The notes: a model not told the origin generated them from the letters alone. 64,000 nt of DNA from Gracilaria vermiculophylla (GCA_019155205.2 JAHNZQ020000016.1:1323876-1387875), one strand, 5' to 3'; positions 9,789 to 20,310 are shown, counted from the first letter of the stretch. Program-made: numbers and translations.

Positions 9789-10569
9789 AGAAAAACATCA
9801 CCCCCACCACCGTCGCCACGATCAAAACGTCCCTCTTTCTCTTGCGCCGAATCTGCCCGATCAGCCGGTGCACCGACGGCAGCCCTTCGGACATGCTCTC
9901 CATTCGTTCCACCATGCTCGCAAACATGGCCCGCTGTCGCTCCAGGTCTTCCTTGAGACTCATTCCGCTGGACAGCGCCATGTCCGCGCCCCTGCGCGAG
10001 TTGGATATCGACGCGCTCTCGGCGTACAGCGCCCCCAGCTCGCCCTGACTTCCCCCCTGCGTCTGCGAGCTCGTCACGCCCTGCAGCAGTTCCGCGTGCT
10101 CGCGATGCGCCCCGATCAGACCCGCCGTCTTTCTGAACTCCTGTGTGTAGTCGCCGAGAATCTCCGTGTGACGCTGCAGCGTGTGCGAGCTCGTCGCCGA
10201 ACCCTTTGACATGCCCTCCTGCTGCACCATGTCCTTCATCGTTTCAATCGTTTGCGACAGTTGTTTCAAAAGATGTTCCATGTCGTTCGTCATCTGTGCG
10301 CACTCCTTGGACCAAGTTGTGCGGCGTTGCACGCCTTCGTCTCCACGGCCGTACGTGCAACCATGTCAGCTTTTCTGCGCGCTTTGTTGCTGCGCTTCGG
10401 CCTCGCGTCGCTCCGTGCACTTACCGTCTGCCGGCGCGCGCCCCTCCAGCGCCGTGCTGCGCGAGCTGTGCAGCGAGCACGCTAGTTTGCTGTATTCTAC
10501 CAACTTGCTTTCGATGTCGGTCTCTAAACGGCGCGCCTCCTTCCGAACCACTTCCCATGACTGCGCCAT
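9763..10569 (-). CDS. GOSR1: Golgi Qb-SNARE, GOS28/GOSR1 type
   Basis: Two exons: 10569-10425 and 10340-9763. The acceptor could instead begin the exon at 10334; both are in phase. The donor is GTAAGT and a CTGAC branch site precedes the acceptor. Exon 1 has the family start SWEVVRKEARRLETDIESKL (compare YWEDLRKQARQLE in animal GOS28). Exon 2 carries HTLQRHTEILGDYTQEFRKT, then the SNARE helix with LERQRAMF...GLPSVHRLI, a basic RRKRKRD and a C-terminal membrane anchor (VLIVATVVGVMFFF). The family acts in ER-Golgi and intra-Golgi vesicle fusion. It is head-to-head with COX16, sharing a 275-bp promoter interval. Confidence 0.9.
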
Positions 10570-10844
10570 AATCCCCGCTGTCCCTTGCTGCGCTACGCTG
10601 CCCTGCTTGAGCTTACGAAAACACCAGCCACAACCCGCGTGAGCCCGCCGCGATGCGAGAGACGCTCACACCCGATTGTCCACACGAGCGCTACCCGTCC
10701 ATCCACATCTACAATCAACTCTACATCTAAACAAAAGTGGCTGACAGCTCTGCAATTTGGCAGCTTCATAAAAAATCCAAATGCCAATAGCTGCAGTTGG
10801 CCCACCCACGCTGCATCAGTGCGCTCGCGCGCGTCATCTTCGTG

Positions 10845-11200
10845 ATGAAACGCACTCCTCGCAGTGTTGTGGCTCGGTTGTTCGCTCGGAGTGATCCACG
10901 ATCTCATTTTTTCACGTTTGGGTTACCATTTCTCACGTTTATGGTGGCCGGACATTGGGCCCTTACCTACGTTACCCAGGGTCGCTACGATGTACGTTGA
11001 ACAACAACAAAAACAAAAAGAGGCGCAAATTGCCTATCACCACTTCTAACCGGGTTGTCGACGCGAAATAGGTGCGCGACGAAAAGGAGAGGCAGCAGGC
11101 GCTGATGACATCAGAAGGCCGAGTCGTAATTCCGGAAGAAGCGCTGAAAGTACCCCCAAAGCCATCACAACAATACGAAATGAAACCAGTCCCACGTTAA
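10845..11200 (+). CDS. COX16: Cytochrome c oxidase assembly protein COX16
   Basis: Exons 10845-10991 and 11072-11200, 91 aa. The donor is GTACGT, the branch site TTCTAAC and the acceptor GAAATAG, and the joint is in phase. The sequence has the COX16 hallmarks: MKRTPRSVVARLFARSDPRS, then a membrane span HFFTFGLPFLTFMVAGHWAL, then QGRYD joined to VRDEKERQQ. COX16 is an inner-mitochondrial-membrane protein that helps copper delivery to and maturation of COX2/COX1. Its stop codon overlaps the stop of the next gene on the other strand by two bases. Confidence 0.93.
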
Positions 11201-12042
11201 ACACTGCCGTACCTTGCATTCAGTTCGCGCATCAGCAACACCGCCGCCTCGTCCACCACCTCGTCCACTTCGCCTTCAACGCTTATCATCGTGCGATAGA
11301 GCTTTCTACTTTGCTCGTTTGTTGCAGGATATGATCCTATACGTACATCGTATCGCTTCACAGTTTCATTTAAAATGGCCGCTAGGTCCCCCTCTGCCAT
11401 GTCACACCACAGAATTTTACGACGTCTTGCGGCCACGTTTCCGAATACTCCTTGTGGAATCTCCTTTAGAATACGGTTGAACAGGGATGGGATTCCCGGC
11501 AGGATGTAAACGTTTTGCACGATTGCAAGTGGTACCCACAAACCTTCTGTCCATAGTACGTTGCACTTTTCAGGCAACATCACCATTCTTAGTCTGGCTT
11601 CATTCAGCACCATTTCCGGCTGAATCTGCGCCATTCTCGAAATCGTATCTTCGTGACGGACCAGTTTCAGACCAAAAGCGGCGGCAACCCCTTCATAAGT
11701 CACATCATCCAAAGTGGGCCCGATCCCACCGCTGGTGAAAACCATGTCATGCACACCTGACAATCGTCTCACAGCATCACTAATCGTTTCTATATCATCT
11801 CTTATCGTCTCTGCTTTTTGCAGTATCACTCCTTTTTCTACGAGATGCTTTGCCAGAGCTTGTGTGTTAGTATCGAGTGTTTTCCCGGAGAGGATCTCAT
11901 CGCCAATGATTAGTGCCGCAGCTGTTTTGCGCGATGGCGCAGCCGCACAGCACATAGGGCGGATACCTCGCGTACAATGAGATGCTCTTCGAACTGCCTT
12001 ATGTAGCCGGATTGCGCGCGAGGCGCACACAAACGTGAACAT
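11197..12042 (-). CDS. MoCF/CinA-type molybdopterin-binding-domain protein (FAD synthase N-domain-like)
   Basis: A 281-aa protein with ATG at 12042. The first 36 residues are Arg-rich with few acidic residues and look like an organelle presequence. The body is one MoCF_biosynth domain: ALIIGDEILSGKTLDTNT, TIRDDIETI and VFTSGGIGPTLDDVTYEGVA, ending with the LNARYGSV-type tail of COG1058 proteins. This domain occurs alone, in bacterial CinA, and at the N terminus of animal FAD synthase, where it acts as a FAD/NAD pyrophosphatase. There is no PAPS-reductase-like FAD-synthase domain, so a pyrophosphatase-like or organelle housekeeping role is inferred. It converges on COX16 with overlapping stops. 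Confidence 0.85.
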   Translation of the reverse strand: MFTFVCASRAIRLHKAVRRASHCTRGIRPMCCAAAPSRKTAAALIIGDEILSGKTLDTNTQALAKHLVEKGVILQKAETIRDDIETISDAVRRLSGVHDMVFTSGGIGPTLDDVTYEGVAAAFGLKLVRHEDTISRMAQIQPEMVLNEARLRMVMLPEKCNVLWTEGLWVPLAIVQNVYILPGIPSLFNRILKEIPQGVFGNVAARRRKILWCDMAEGDLAAILNETVKRYDVRIGSYPATNEQSRKLYRTMISVEGEVDEVVDEAAVLLMRELNARYGSV

Positions 12043-12171
12043 GGGGAGCGACGATGAAATTGCGTATGGAGACTGCGATGGACGCGTGATTTCAGCGAAA
12101 TGAGAAATGGAGCGCTGCTGAAAATGTATTACTTTACCCTTAAGCTACATTTCAGTCGTGCACCTCGTCGA

Positions 12172-12630
12172 TCAGTTTTCAGCCCACCGCTGTAACGCAG
12201 TCTTCTTCGTTCCGAGCGACTCCGTTCGCGCGGCTTCAAATGTGAGATCCGGTGAGGGGCGTGTGAATATCGAGTCGGAAGTGGAGCCCACATGCATGCC
12301 GAGAATCGCTGGGTGTGAAATCAACGACAGAATCTCGTGGCATATGGTAGTTGGGGTAGGGAAGCAAGGTGCACGGCGCCGCAGCTCAAGACGCTGAAGA
12401 TTCTCGCTGGAGACCATGCCATGGCGGAAATCCACTGCATTGGCCGTGTCTTTCGTATCTTCCACATCAATGCAAAATACTTTAACTTTGGGGATGAAAG
12501 TCGCCCCTGACCTCCTTGCCCTAGGCTGAACACTGGTTGAATACCTGCACTTTGCAATAATCCTCGCTAGGTGCAGTATTCTAGCCGTATTACACAGATG
12601 ATCACGTTTTCTGTAGAAGGTGGGGCCATA
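12172..12630 (-). CDS. Unassigned open frame (possible 3' exon)
   Basis: The frame is open for about 150 codons but its only ATG is at 12417, so if real it is probably the last exon of a spliced gene. It reads ...VKVFCIDVEDTKDTANAV... and later HEILSLISHPAILGMHV, which looks globular, and ends LQRWAEN. No family recognised. Confidence 0.27.
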   Translation of the reverse strand, partial: YGPTFYRKRDHLCNTARILHLARIIAKCRYSTSVQPRARRSGATFIPKVKVFCIDVEDTKDTANAVDFRHGMVSSENLQRLELRRRAPCFPTPTTICHEILSLISHPAILGMHVGSTSDSIFTRPSPDLTFEAARTESLGTKKTALQRWAEN

Positions 12631-12861
12631 GTACCAACAATATATTCAACTGCACAGAATAGAACATTTTCCTCGCTAGCCCACACCCATGGCGAAGGAT
12701 CTTGCATGCAATGTTTCATCCAAAGTTGTATACAACATCCTCGGACCGTATCTCAGAGGTAGTGTACGCGCTTCACTCATGGGATCGCCTTCCCAGTTTG
12801 TGATGCATATGTGGAGACTATATAACGCTCTGATACTAGAGGCATAGTAAAACTTGACCAA

Positions 12862-13774
12862 CGAATATCAGGAGCTGAGAAATATTAATAGATACTTTAA
12901 CGGCTTTTCCATGAAGAAACAAAAACACAAAAACTTGTGAATGTTGAGAAATACAAAACAAGTTCAGACAACTCATTTGTTTAGTTTCTGTTCATTAATG
13001 ACCGTGGCTTTGAAGAAGATTATGAAAAGGAGATGATATGGAGCCTTTCATGAAGCCTGCGGGGCGAAGGGAGTACTTAAAATAAAAATTGCAGACTCAA
13101 AGGTCGTGGATGAAATTGATATTGAGGCAGACACTTGTATGACCAAAATATTTTCCACGGAGATCTGGAGAATGCAGGCCTGCCCACAAACATCGAGGGA
13201 AAGCTGAAGAACGTCTTTCCCCTACAAAGAATTGTAGATTATTCTGGTTCTGAGACAGTTACAGCAATGGTGTAAGAAAGGAAAACGACGATGAAATCTA
13301 CACATCAAAAAAGTCACTGAGAGCATGGAAGAATTGCGTCAAGTACGGATCTCCTCATAGATACGGCAATTGTATCTTTCGTGAAGTGTTTTGGTTGTTA
13401 AAGGTTTATTTCCGCCCCCAAGCATGCAGTACGACTTCGCGGAATAAATCCAATGCAACATCATGTTTCGGAAAGCTCTCTTGGGTACATGCTTTGACGA
13501 CAAATTTTGGCTATCGGATCGTAACGCGTCCTGAACGCCATCAGATTTCAGATGAACAACAAAGTTGCACCAAACGGCACCTGATGTTCTTCATCAATTT
13601 TGCTGATGATGATGCGGCACCAACCTCTCTCTCAATCTATCTAGTCTGCCATGGTGCTTGATAACAACCGCATTTCAAGCCCCATTATATACACCATAAG
13701 ATCATCTCAAAGCTGAGACACCCGTCTAGAAAAACTTTCATGGGATCCTCTGCACAATCGCGAAACAAGCAAGA
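12862..13774. other. Possible decayed coding sequence, no intact gene
   Basis: Plus-strand reading around 13010-13280 gives protein-like stretches (such as YGAFHEACGAKGVLKIKIAD) that break after short distances. This resembles gene debris, but no homologue could be recognised. The 91-codon frame at 13386-13661 has no features. Confidence 0.25.
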
Positions 13775-14812
13775 CTATCCACCACCAATATTCACACCAA
13801 ATCCAAACTTATAATCCTCCTTAACATGGTCAAGTTCGCCGGACAAAGTGAGAGTTAAGGCCGGATTGATTTTCTCCTCAAGAGTTGCTGCCACTCGGCC
13901 CGTAGAGTCGATGTGACCAATCACAGTCGCACTCTTGAGATCGAATCGGTATCCCAAAGTCAAATGAGAGTCTCTTGTGCGGGCGTCGACAAAAATCTCA
14001 GTTGCAAAAGATACCTTCGGGCTAACGCGATGCACATAGTTAGCTAAAATGGGTCCGAAGGAAGATAGGGAAAGTGATGCAGTGTCGTTCTTTGTGAAAT
14101 ATTTGGCTGCCAAAGTAATAGCAGAGAAACAACTCTTGTGCTGGCAAAATCCTTCACCTCCAAATGCCAACCACGGCGCTACGGACTGAAGATATGACAC
14201 GGCAACAACACCATTGGCGAACTTCAGTTGGCTGCAAAAATCGCTCCCACGGTAATCGAGATCCCATGAGCCTTTGGAAGAGTCCGGTTCTAAGCCAACG
14301 TCTGCAATTATCTTGCTCGTAAGAGCAGGTGTGTGATTGATAAAAATACGACCATTCACTCTTCCGTCGGAAGGTGTGGTGCGAGACATCATCACGATAC
14401 GATTTGTGAAATAATTAGCATTGAGCGCGAATTGTCCAGGATGATCTTTGGCACCCATCTCTACGGTATTTCCCATCGCAAAAGTATTAGTTATAGGAGC
14501 GGTGAAGTTAAACTGCATACCCTCGATGAGGTTAGGGCGCAAGATTTGCATAGCATCCTGACTGATTTCTTCGTGTCCACCTGGGTTTGGAAGTTCGGAT
14601 CGCTCAAAATTACGCCACCATGGTCCAGTTGCTGGGTTCTTTGTGGCTGCCGATTGTGGATTGTCCTTAGATAGGATTCGTGATGTGAATGGGGTCAGTG
14701 GGGCGGTCGATTGAGATTTGGATGGAGTAGACTCTGCCTCAGCGGCGGCGGCAGCTGAAGCAGCGACTGTAGACGCCGGGCTTGCCTCTGCCCGGGAGTA
14801 AGTAGTTCCCAT
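13775..14812 (-). CDS. TOM40: Mitochondrial import pore TOM40
   Basis: A 345-aa intronless protein with ATG at 14812. A low-complexity Ala/Ser/Thr N terminus (residues 1-50) is followed by a Porin_3 beta-barrel. Family blocks include the LPNPGGHEEISQDA helix segment, MQFNFTAPITNTFAMGN, LDYRGSDFCSQLKFANG and the C-terminal FGFGVNIGGG. TOM40 is the channel of the outer-membrane protein translocase. NPG.EE near the start of the barrel separates TOM40 from VDAC. Length fits. Confidence 0.92.
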   Translation of the reverse strand: MGTTYSRAEASPASTVAASAAAAAEAESTPSKSQSTAPLTPFTSRILSKDNPQSAATKNPATGPWWRNFERSELPNPGGHEEISQDAMQILRPNLIEGMQFNFTAPITNTFAMGNTVEMGAKDHPGQFALNANYFTNRIVMMSRTTPSDGRVNGRIFINHTPALTSKIIADVGLEPDSSKGSWDLDYRGSDFCSQLKFANGVVAVSYLQSVAPWLAFGGEGFCQHKSCFSAITLAAKYFTKNDTASLSLSSFGPILANYVHRVSPKVSFATEIFVDARTRDSHLTLGYRFDLKSATVIGHIDSTGRVAATLEEKINPALTLTLSGELDHVKEDYKFGFGVNIGGG

Positions 14813-15234
14813 TGAAAACTAAGAGTGCAAAGGATCGAAGGAGAGTCGCGGCCTGTGCAGTCTGCGAGCAGTGATCGAGGTTGAGCATCTGCTACAGTTC
14901 GAGGGGGAATGATTAACACGAGCCTTTGGTGGTTATGGGTACGCGCTCGGTACGAGCACGTGGCGCCGGCGAATATGGATCAAAGACAAAAATTGAAGCC
15001 AAACATCCACGTTGTACACGCAAAAAAAAAGCTTCTCACTTCATCGAATATGCGAAGACCTTGCGCGCTGATCGCCTGTGTTCCACTTGGGATGAGGTTC
15101 ATCCAGTTCAATGTTCTTCGCCACGACTAAAATCTTATGCACTTCAGGCAGTTCGCTCCCTCCCATTTATGACTTTCCGTGCTGTCGCAGTGTTCTGCTT
15201 TGAGCCAAATTTTGTCATAGATCAGCGTATAATG

Positions 15235-15560
15235 CTATGCTAGTGAAAGTCCCAGCCACCTCGCTCTCTCTGGGGCAAGCATTTTTTTAAGCATTCGCGT
15301 CATTGCACGTTCAAGCCATTGTGCTTGAACGCATAACAAATTGTTTGCGGGGAACACATTTCAAATAGAGTTCGCACGAAACCCCAGAGACTTGGGAAGC
15401 AGCGCGGCTGACGTCCGTGTCCTCGTGTTTCACTCACACAGGGCAATCGGATGCATCATCAGACATAAATGACTCCGACGTGTTTGATGAGCCGCTTCGA
15501 TCTGTGCAAGAGCTTTGGAACCTCAGCACGTTGAACAGCAAAAAACGAGATATTGCATTC
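15235..15560 (+). pseudogene. Decayed copy of the RbfA-like gene at 20917-21717
   Basis: Base-level matches follow the intact gene in order: AGCATTCGCGTCATTGC (vs AGCATTCGCGTCGTTGC), CTCGCTCTCT, GTGCTTGAACGC, TTGGGAAGCAGCGCGGCTGAC (vs TTGGGAAGTAGTGCGGCTGAC) and GTTCGATC-like with GTGCAAGAGCT. The translated block FDEPLRSVQELWN mirrors FEKPVRSVRELRK. A central part of the gene is missing and the frame is broken, so it cannot encode the full protein. It sits directly before a second relic. Confidence 0.82.
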
Positions 15561-15599
15561 AGCCATAATCTCACCCGACAGTCAAGGCCATCACACCGC

Positions 15600-16810
15600 A
15601 GCTTGCTTGCGACACGCTCTGCGTCGGAGGCCGGGTCCATTTTGAGCGCTCTCACAAAAAGCTTCAGGCTTCATCAATATCAACGAAAGCATCAATCGTT
15701 CAGGTTTACAGATTGTAGTGGATGGCTATGCGCTCAGGTTTCTGCTTGTATTTCTGCTCGGATCGAGCCTCTATGGGCTGCTCCATCAGTGCCAGTGGCG
15801 GGCTCGTGCCGTCGCTGGGCTCTGCGCAACCGTTTGAACTGCGCGCCTATGCTCGCAAATCATTTGGCGCGGCTGTCGACAATCCGCTTCAGAAGAAGCG
15901 TAACTATTTGAAGCTTTTGCGAGCCGTTGCTCATCCGAGATCGAGGACCACTTGCATTGCCGCCGTTACGAAGATGCGATTCGCGTTTGCATTTGCTACA
16001 GACTCCTTGGGCGCCGAACTTGCCTCACTTTGTTCATGTGCACGTTACGAGTACCGTCGTACTGCCAGTAAGTGAAAGGGCGCTGGTGAGATGTTTCGCG
16101 TCACTACTGCGCTGGATGGTGATGGCACCGCGACAATGGACGGCAAAGCGAACGGTCGAGATTCCGCGAACAACTTCTTTGGCAACGCCACTTCTGTTGC
16201 TGATTTTGGCCAGCTCATTGCAGAATGCCTCGCGACTTCTCTATGTGATGTGTACACATTTGCGCCAACGTTCCGGGCGGAAAACTGTTGCCCTTTCACA
16301 TATGTGCCCTAGTTATGGATGATGGAACCGGGTATACTGTTTTCCGATTTGCACGATGACATGGATGGATAACACTGAACGTGTTGTTAAATACCTTGTG
16401 TCCCATGTTTTGCAGAACTTTATCACGGACTTTGTGTTCATTTGTCGCTTTGTTCAAAAAGGCCTCTTGCACAAGAATAAGACGGTCGTGAATGATGACA
16501 TTGCGCGTATGTCGTACACAGAGGCTGTAGAAATTCTTGAGAAGTTTTTCAAACCGGTCAAGAAGGAAACGAAGCGGTTTAAATTTGACGCGAGGGGGGC
16601 TCGCTTTACAGTCTCAGTATGAACTTTACCTAGCCGAACAACGCTTTTAACAGCCAGTATTTGTTCACGATTATCCCTGTTACCATCAAAGAGTTTTACA
16701 CGCGAGAAGACGACGAGGATGATGGAAATTTTGCCCGGCAGTGAACTTGCTTGTTCCAGACACTGGGGAGCGCGTAGGTGGGTAGAGGAAGTGCTGCAGG
16801 AAAGTAGGGA
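15600..16810 (+). pseudogene. Decayed asparaginyl-tRNA synthetase (organellar/bacterial type)
   Basis: Pieces of the synthetase appear in correct order but in shifting frames. They are FININES..GLQIVVDG (anticodon-binding OB fold), NPLQKKRNYLKLLRAVAHPRSR, MFRVTT, FFGNATSVADFGQLIAE, DVYTFAPTFRAEN (class II motif 2 region), LWMMEPGILFSDLHDDM, IARMSYTEAVEILEKF, LALQSQYELYLAE, IKEFYTREDDED and LLVPDTGERVGG. In-frame stops and indels separate them, so no intact enzyme is encoded. The type resembles bacterial AsnS and plant organellar enzymes. A functional copy presumably lies elsewhere. Confidence 0.88.
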
Positions 16811-17598
16811 ATACTCGGGGAACGTGCACCCAGTTTTAGAAGCTCTGGAGGGTTTTTTTTGCCGGAGTCAATCGGGTAGTGATATGGATTGCGCCGGATT
16901 GGTGATGATGATTGTGGGAGGGCGAGGGCGATGGCGAGGGCGCTGGGACTGTCTTTCGGAAGTGCTACAACAGAAAAAAGGAACAGTGCTTGCGAGAGGT
17001 GCAATGAAGGAGGAGTGGAATCACGTTCAACCGTCTCTCTCATCGTGCTTTGTCTCTTGTGGTGGTGGTCGGAGCTGAGGGGCATTGCGAAAGATGGCAA
17101 ACTTGGCAGCTGCTAAAAGTAGCACTGAGCGATGAGGCGTCAAGGTGGCATGTGCGCCATCCGAAGTCACGGTGGAAGGAGCTTGGCAAGTAGGAAACCG
17201 CCAGTGGAGTGGGCCTGCTACGCACAGAGAAAGGCAGACAAGTCGTCGCCGACAGGCGAAATGGCGAAAGGCGAAAAGAGCGCGGCCTCGCGAGCGCGGG
17301 CATGTGCGCTATGATAGCGGCCAAGCAGCTGCGCGCCCATCATTGGCCGCACGCATGCCGCAGCGCAGCCGTGGAAGCTCGCCACTGGCGCTCGCACCGG
17401 CGCGCACGCTGAACATCTCCGAGGCGCAGCAGCGGCGTTTCGCGCCATCTATTTCAACTGCGCCTCAGCTCTCAGGCGCTTCCCCGTCGAGCGCGCTTTC
17501 TCTCGCTTCGGGCACAGCGGCCCCACGCTCCCTGCCCCTTCCCTCGTCTCTCCCTCCCCCTCCCCTGTCTCTCCCCCTCCCCCTCACTCCCTTCCATC
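16811..17598. other. bZIP promoter and 5' leader, pyrimidine-rich
   Basis: GC content rises towards the bZIP gene. 17520-17597 is an almost pure C/T tract ending just before the ATG. Overlapping open frames on both strands have no domain. Confidence 0.4.
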
Positions 17599-19359
17599 AT
17601 GCCTCCCCCGAACTTCCCCCCGTCCCTTCCGCCCTCCTCTGCACACCTGCCGTTTTTCTCCGAGCAATTTCCCATCAGAGTTCCTCACGCCGACTCGCCT
17701 GTCAACTTCGGCATGCCGCCCACGTCGGCCCCGACCGCAGCTGTCGGCGTCGGCCCCTCCTCTGAATCCACGCTCTCATTCGACGTCGAGGACATGACAA
17801 CCGCAGACTTGTTGCACAACATTAACCCCGACCTTCTCGACTTCATTAAGTGCAACACGCCCCACGTCTATTCCGGCCTCGTCGCTCAAGAGCGAACAAA
17901 CGGCACTACCAATACCGACCCCTCCGCTCCCATTTTCCCTTCCATTGACCCCATTTTACCCACCGCTTCTCTCCCGCTTAACGTTGACTACTCACAGACG
18001 CAATCTCCTTCCAATTCTAACTCTCTGAGGCTAGGGAACCCCGTTCGGAGTGTCACTCCCGTTTCGTCCGTTTCTGTCACATCGGTCGGAATAAACCCCA
18101 CCACCTCGCCATCAGTGCCTATTGTGACCCCTCGCACTCCAATCCGTGCCTTACCATCACCACTCACGATGCCCTTGCCACCCCACCTCACCAACCCGGC
18201 TGAGATTATGCAAAATCCCGCCCTGATGGCTGTTTTGCGCCAGGCCCAGGCAATGGTTTCTATCCCACATTTCCAACAAGCGGCTGCACCCATCCCAAGT
18301 TTTCCGCCCGGTACTGCTGCGTTCAATTCACCCAGACAAGGACCAAACAACGCCACAATAGCCGCCGTGGCAGGCGCAGCCGCCGCCGCAGCAGCGGCAG
18401 CCGCCGCCAACAGTCCTAATCCGCAAGGTGTGCATAGCAGATTCGGCCCGACGCCTTTGCAGAACAGACGACTTCCTCAACGTGCCCGCCCTCGATCACA
18501 AGCACAAGGGGCGCCGGCTCAGACGGGAGTGTCTTCCACCCAAGCTGCATCAGCGTCGAAGTCGTCGCAGTTTCCACAACAAATGCCTGCGACGACCTTT
18601 GTGCCTGTGCAACGCCAACTTCCTCATCAAGTGCCTGCAACCGTGCGAGGTCAGAAAAGACCTAATTCTTCTTTGAGGCAGGCTGCCTCGTCCACCGCTA
18701 CTATTGTTAACAGCTCTTTATCCGGGAAGCGACCTTCACCAACATCTTCCACGATGTCGGATTCCCTAGCCAGTGCATCGGCACCAGCAAGCCGCGGCAG
18801 ATTGCACCCTGCTGGAGGCGCGCTCGCTGGTGCAGATGCCAATATGAGTAGCCGACCAAGCTCGGCTGCTTCCAGCGGTATTATGGACGTGCCGCTGAAC
18901 ATGGGCACTACCGACATGGTGGCGACACAATCAAAGGCGGCGGCAGGTCAAGCGTCTGATATAGACGAAAATACAGGCGTGGAAGTAAAGAAGGCCATGC
19001 GGGCGGAACGGAACCGCCAGAGTGCTGCGGCAAGCCGTGAGCGCAAAAAGCATTACATCAAAGAGCTTGAAAGACGAGTTGATATGCTATCACGAGAAAA
19101 CGCCAAAATGCAGGTCACCCAGTTCCGTTTGGTGCGTGAAAGGCTAGTTCAAGAGTCGAAGATACTCGATCAAGTGAAGGAGTTGAAGAGGAAGGTTGTA
19201 AATCGCGACATGGAGATACACAAATTGTCGCGAGAGCTTCAAAATGCCAGATTGAAAAGCGGAGACAGTACTGACGATGATGATGGATTGGATTTGCCGC
19301 GTCCGAGCACCTGGGACGCAGCAGAATGGAAGAACAGGGGATCACGGCGAAGAGTGTGA
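17599..19359 (+). CDS. bZIP transcription factor
   Basis: A 586-aa protein with ATG at 17599. A long Pro/Ser/Thr/Gln-rich, presumably disordered activation-type region (1-460) contains an acidic FDVEDMTTADLL...LLDFI patch near residue 60 and a poly-Ala tract around 255-270. The bZIP starts at about residue 464: KKAMRAERNRQSAAASRERKK has the invariant N-x7-R signature, and the leucine/hydrophobic heptads run on to about residue 555. The N..AAASR basic region is of general bZIP/CREB-HY5 style. A tail with DDDDG follows. Nuclear DNA-binding regulator; target unknown. Confidence 0.92.
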   Translation: MPPPNFPPSLPPSSAHLPFFSEQFPIRVPHADSPVNFGMPPTSAPTAAVGVGPSSESTLSFDVEDMTTADLLHNINPDLLDFIKCNTPHVYSGLVAQERTNGTTNTDPSAPIFPSIDPILPTASLPLNVDYSQTQSPSNSNSLRLGNPVRSVTPVSSVSVTSVGINPTTSPSVPIVTPRTPIRALPSPLTMPLPPHLTNPAEIMQNPALMAVLRQAQAMVSIPHFQQAAAPIPSFPPGTAAFNSPRQGPNNATIAAVAGAAAAAAAAAAANSPNPQGVHSRFGPTPLQNRRLPQRARPRSQAQGAPAQTGVSSTQAASASKSSQFPQQMPATTFVPVQRQLPHQVPATVRGQKRPNSSLRQAASSTATIVNSSLSGKRPSPTSSTMSDSLASASAPASRGRLHPAGGALAGADANMSSRPSSAASSGIMDVPLNMGTTDMVATQSKAAAGQASDIDENTGVEVKKAMRAERNRQSAAASRERKKHYIKELERRVDMLSRENAKMQVTQFRLVRERLVQESKILDQVKELKRKVVNRDMEIHKLSRELQNARLKSGDSTDDDDGLDLPRPSTWDAAEWKNRGSRRRV

Positions 19360-19470
19360 ATTCAATAGATATGTGTTCACAAGTAAAGTTATCGTTTGCC
19401 ATTACGTTGCCCGAATGCGTCGTTGTCCCACGGTTGTGAGGGCGATGAGCTTGCAGTGTCCTCTTAGTTA

Positions 19471-19604
19471 CGGTGGGAGAGATGCCGCCAAGGCAGTGGG
19501 GAAGGCTGTTAGCAGAACTCTCGATCCAGGGGCGTAACGGTGGGAGAGATGCCGCCGAGGCAGTGGAGAAGGCTGGTAGCTGAACTCTCGATCAAGAGGC
19601 GTAT
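19471..19604. repeat. Tandem duplication, 2 x 67 bp
   Basis: Two head-to-tail copies (19471-19537 and 19538-19604) of a unit starting CGGTGGGAGAGATGCCGCC and ending near AGGGGCGTA, differing at a few positions. It lies just 3' of the bZIP gene, probably in its 3' UTR or flank. Confidence 0.85.
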
Positions 19605-19806
19605 ATAGCTCGGTTCTTGTACTGGCGGAGAGAGATGTTGGTGAGCGTTGAGGAAGGAGGCGGGGCCACCGAACGCTGTTGCGCGGACGGTGGCCAGAAA
19701 GGGTAAATTGTGATGATGATCAGCCAGAGATAAGTTGAGGAGGGGACAAAAAGTTCAACTGTGGTCCAAGTCCCAATCCGGGAGTCTCCCTCGTTTTTGT
19801 AAGAGT

Positions 19807-20310
19807 CTAGCGCAGCCCTAGGCCCAGGTCTTGTACTGGTGTGAACGGGAGATTGGTCGCTATTTTTTTCGTCTGAATCATTTTCATCCCATGCTGCGGG
19901 GCATCAACAACACGGAAACGTGAAAACATGTTGTTCGCATCTACTCTTCGAAGGTGTGCATGCTTTCTACCCGTATCAGTGCGGACCCATGTACTGAGCT
20001 GCCCACTGCATACCAGGTACGTTACCTTATGAGTCTGTTTCCGCTCAAAGGTTTCCACATGCCAGAGAAACTTATGCTTTCTTTCATAGAATTGGTCATC
20101 TTTAAAAATCGTCCACGGTATAAATCAAACTTTTCCCACCACAGGAGCACGGCCTTCTGGGGTTCTAGACGCACAGTGATGTAAAGTAGACCCAGCACAA
20201 GTGGCGGCTTTTCTTGTCAGCTCTCAAAAAATGGTGTGCCATTCTCGTTACGTAGTTCCTCTGCTTCTTTATTATGCACGCTGTTTTTCATTCCAAGCAC
20301 AACAGTTTAG
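19807..20310 (-). pseudogene. Broken, protein-like minus-strand sequence (unidentified relic)
   Basis: Three successive blocks on the minus strand read as protein but lie in different frames: RNENGTPFFES, then PPLVLGLLYITVRLEPQKA..LLWWEKFDLYRG, then FYERKHKFLWHVETFERK...HLRRVDANNMFSRFRVVD to a stop at 19807. A T-run at about 20115 marks one frame change. It could be a decayed gene, or several short exons with unrecognised introns. Family not identified. Confidence 0.4.

Noticed and set aside
10992..11071. COX16 as a 67-codon truncated gene
   Set aside because: The apparent stop after GRYDVR lies in an intron with GTACGT donor, TTCTAAC branch site and TAG acceptor; the second exon restores the normal C terminus.
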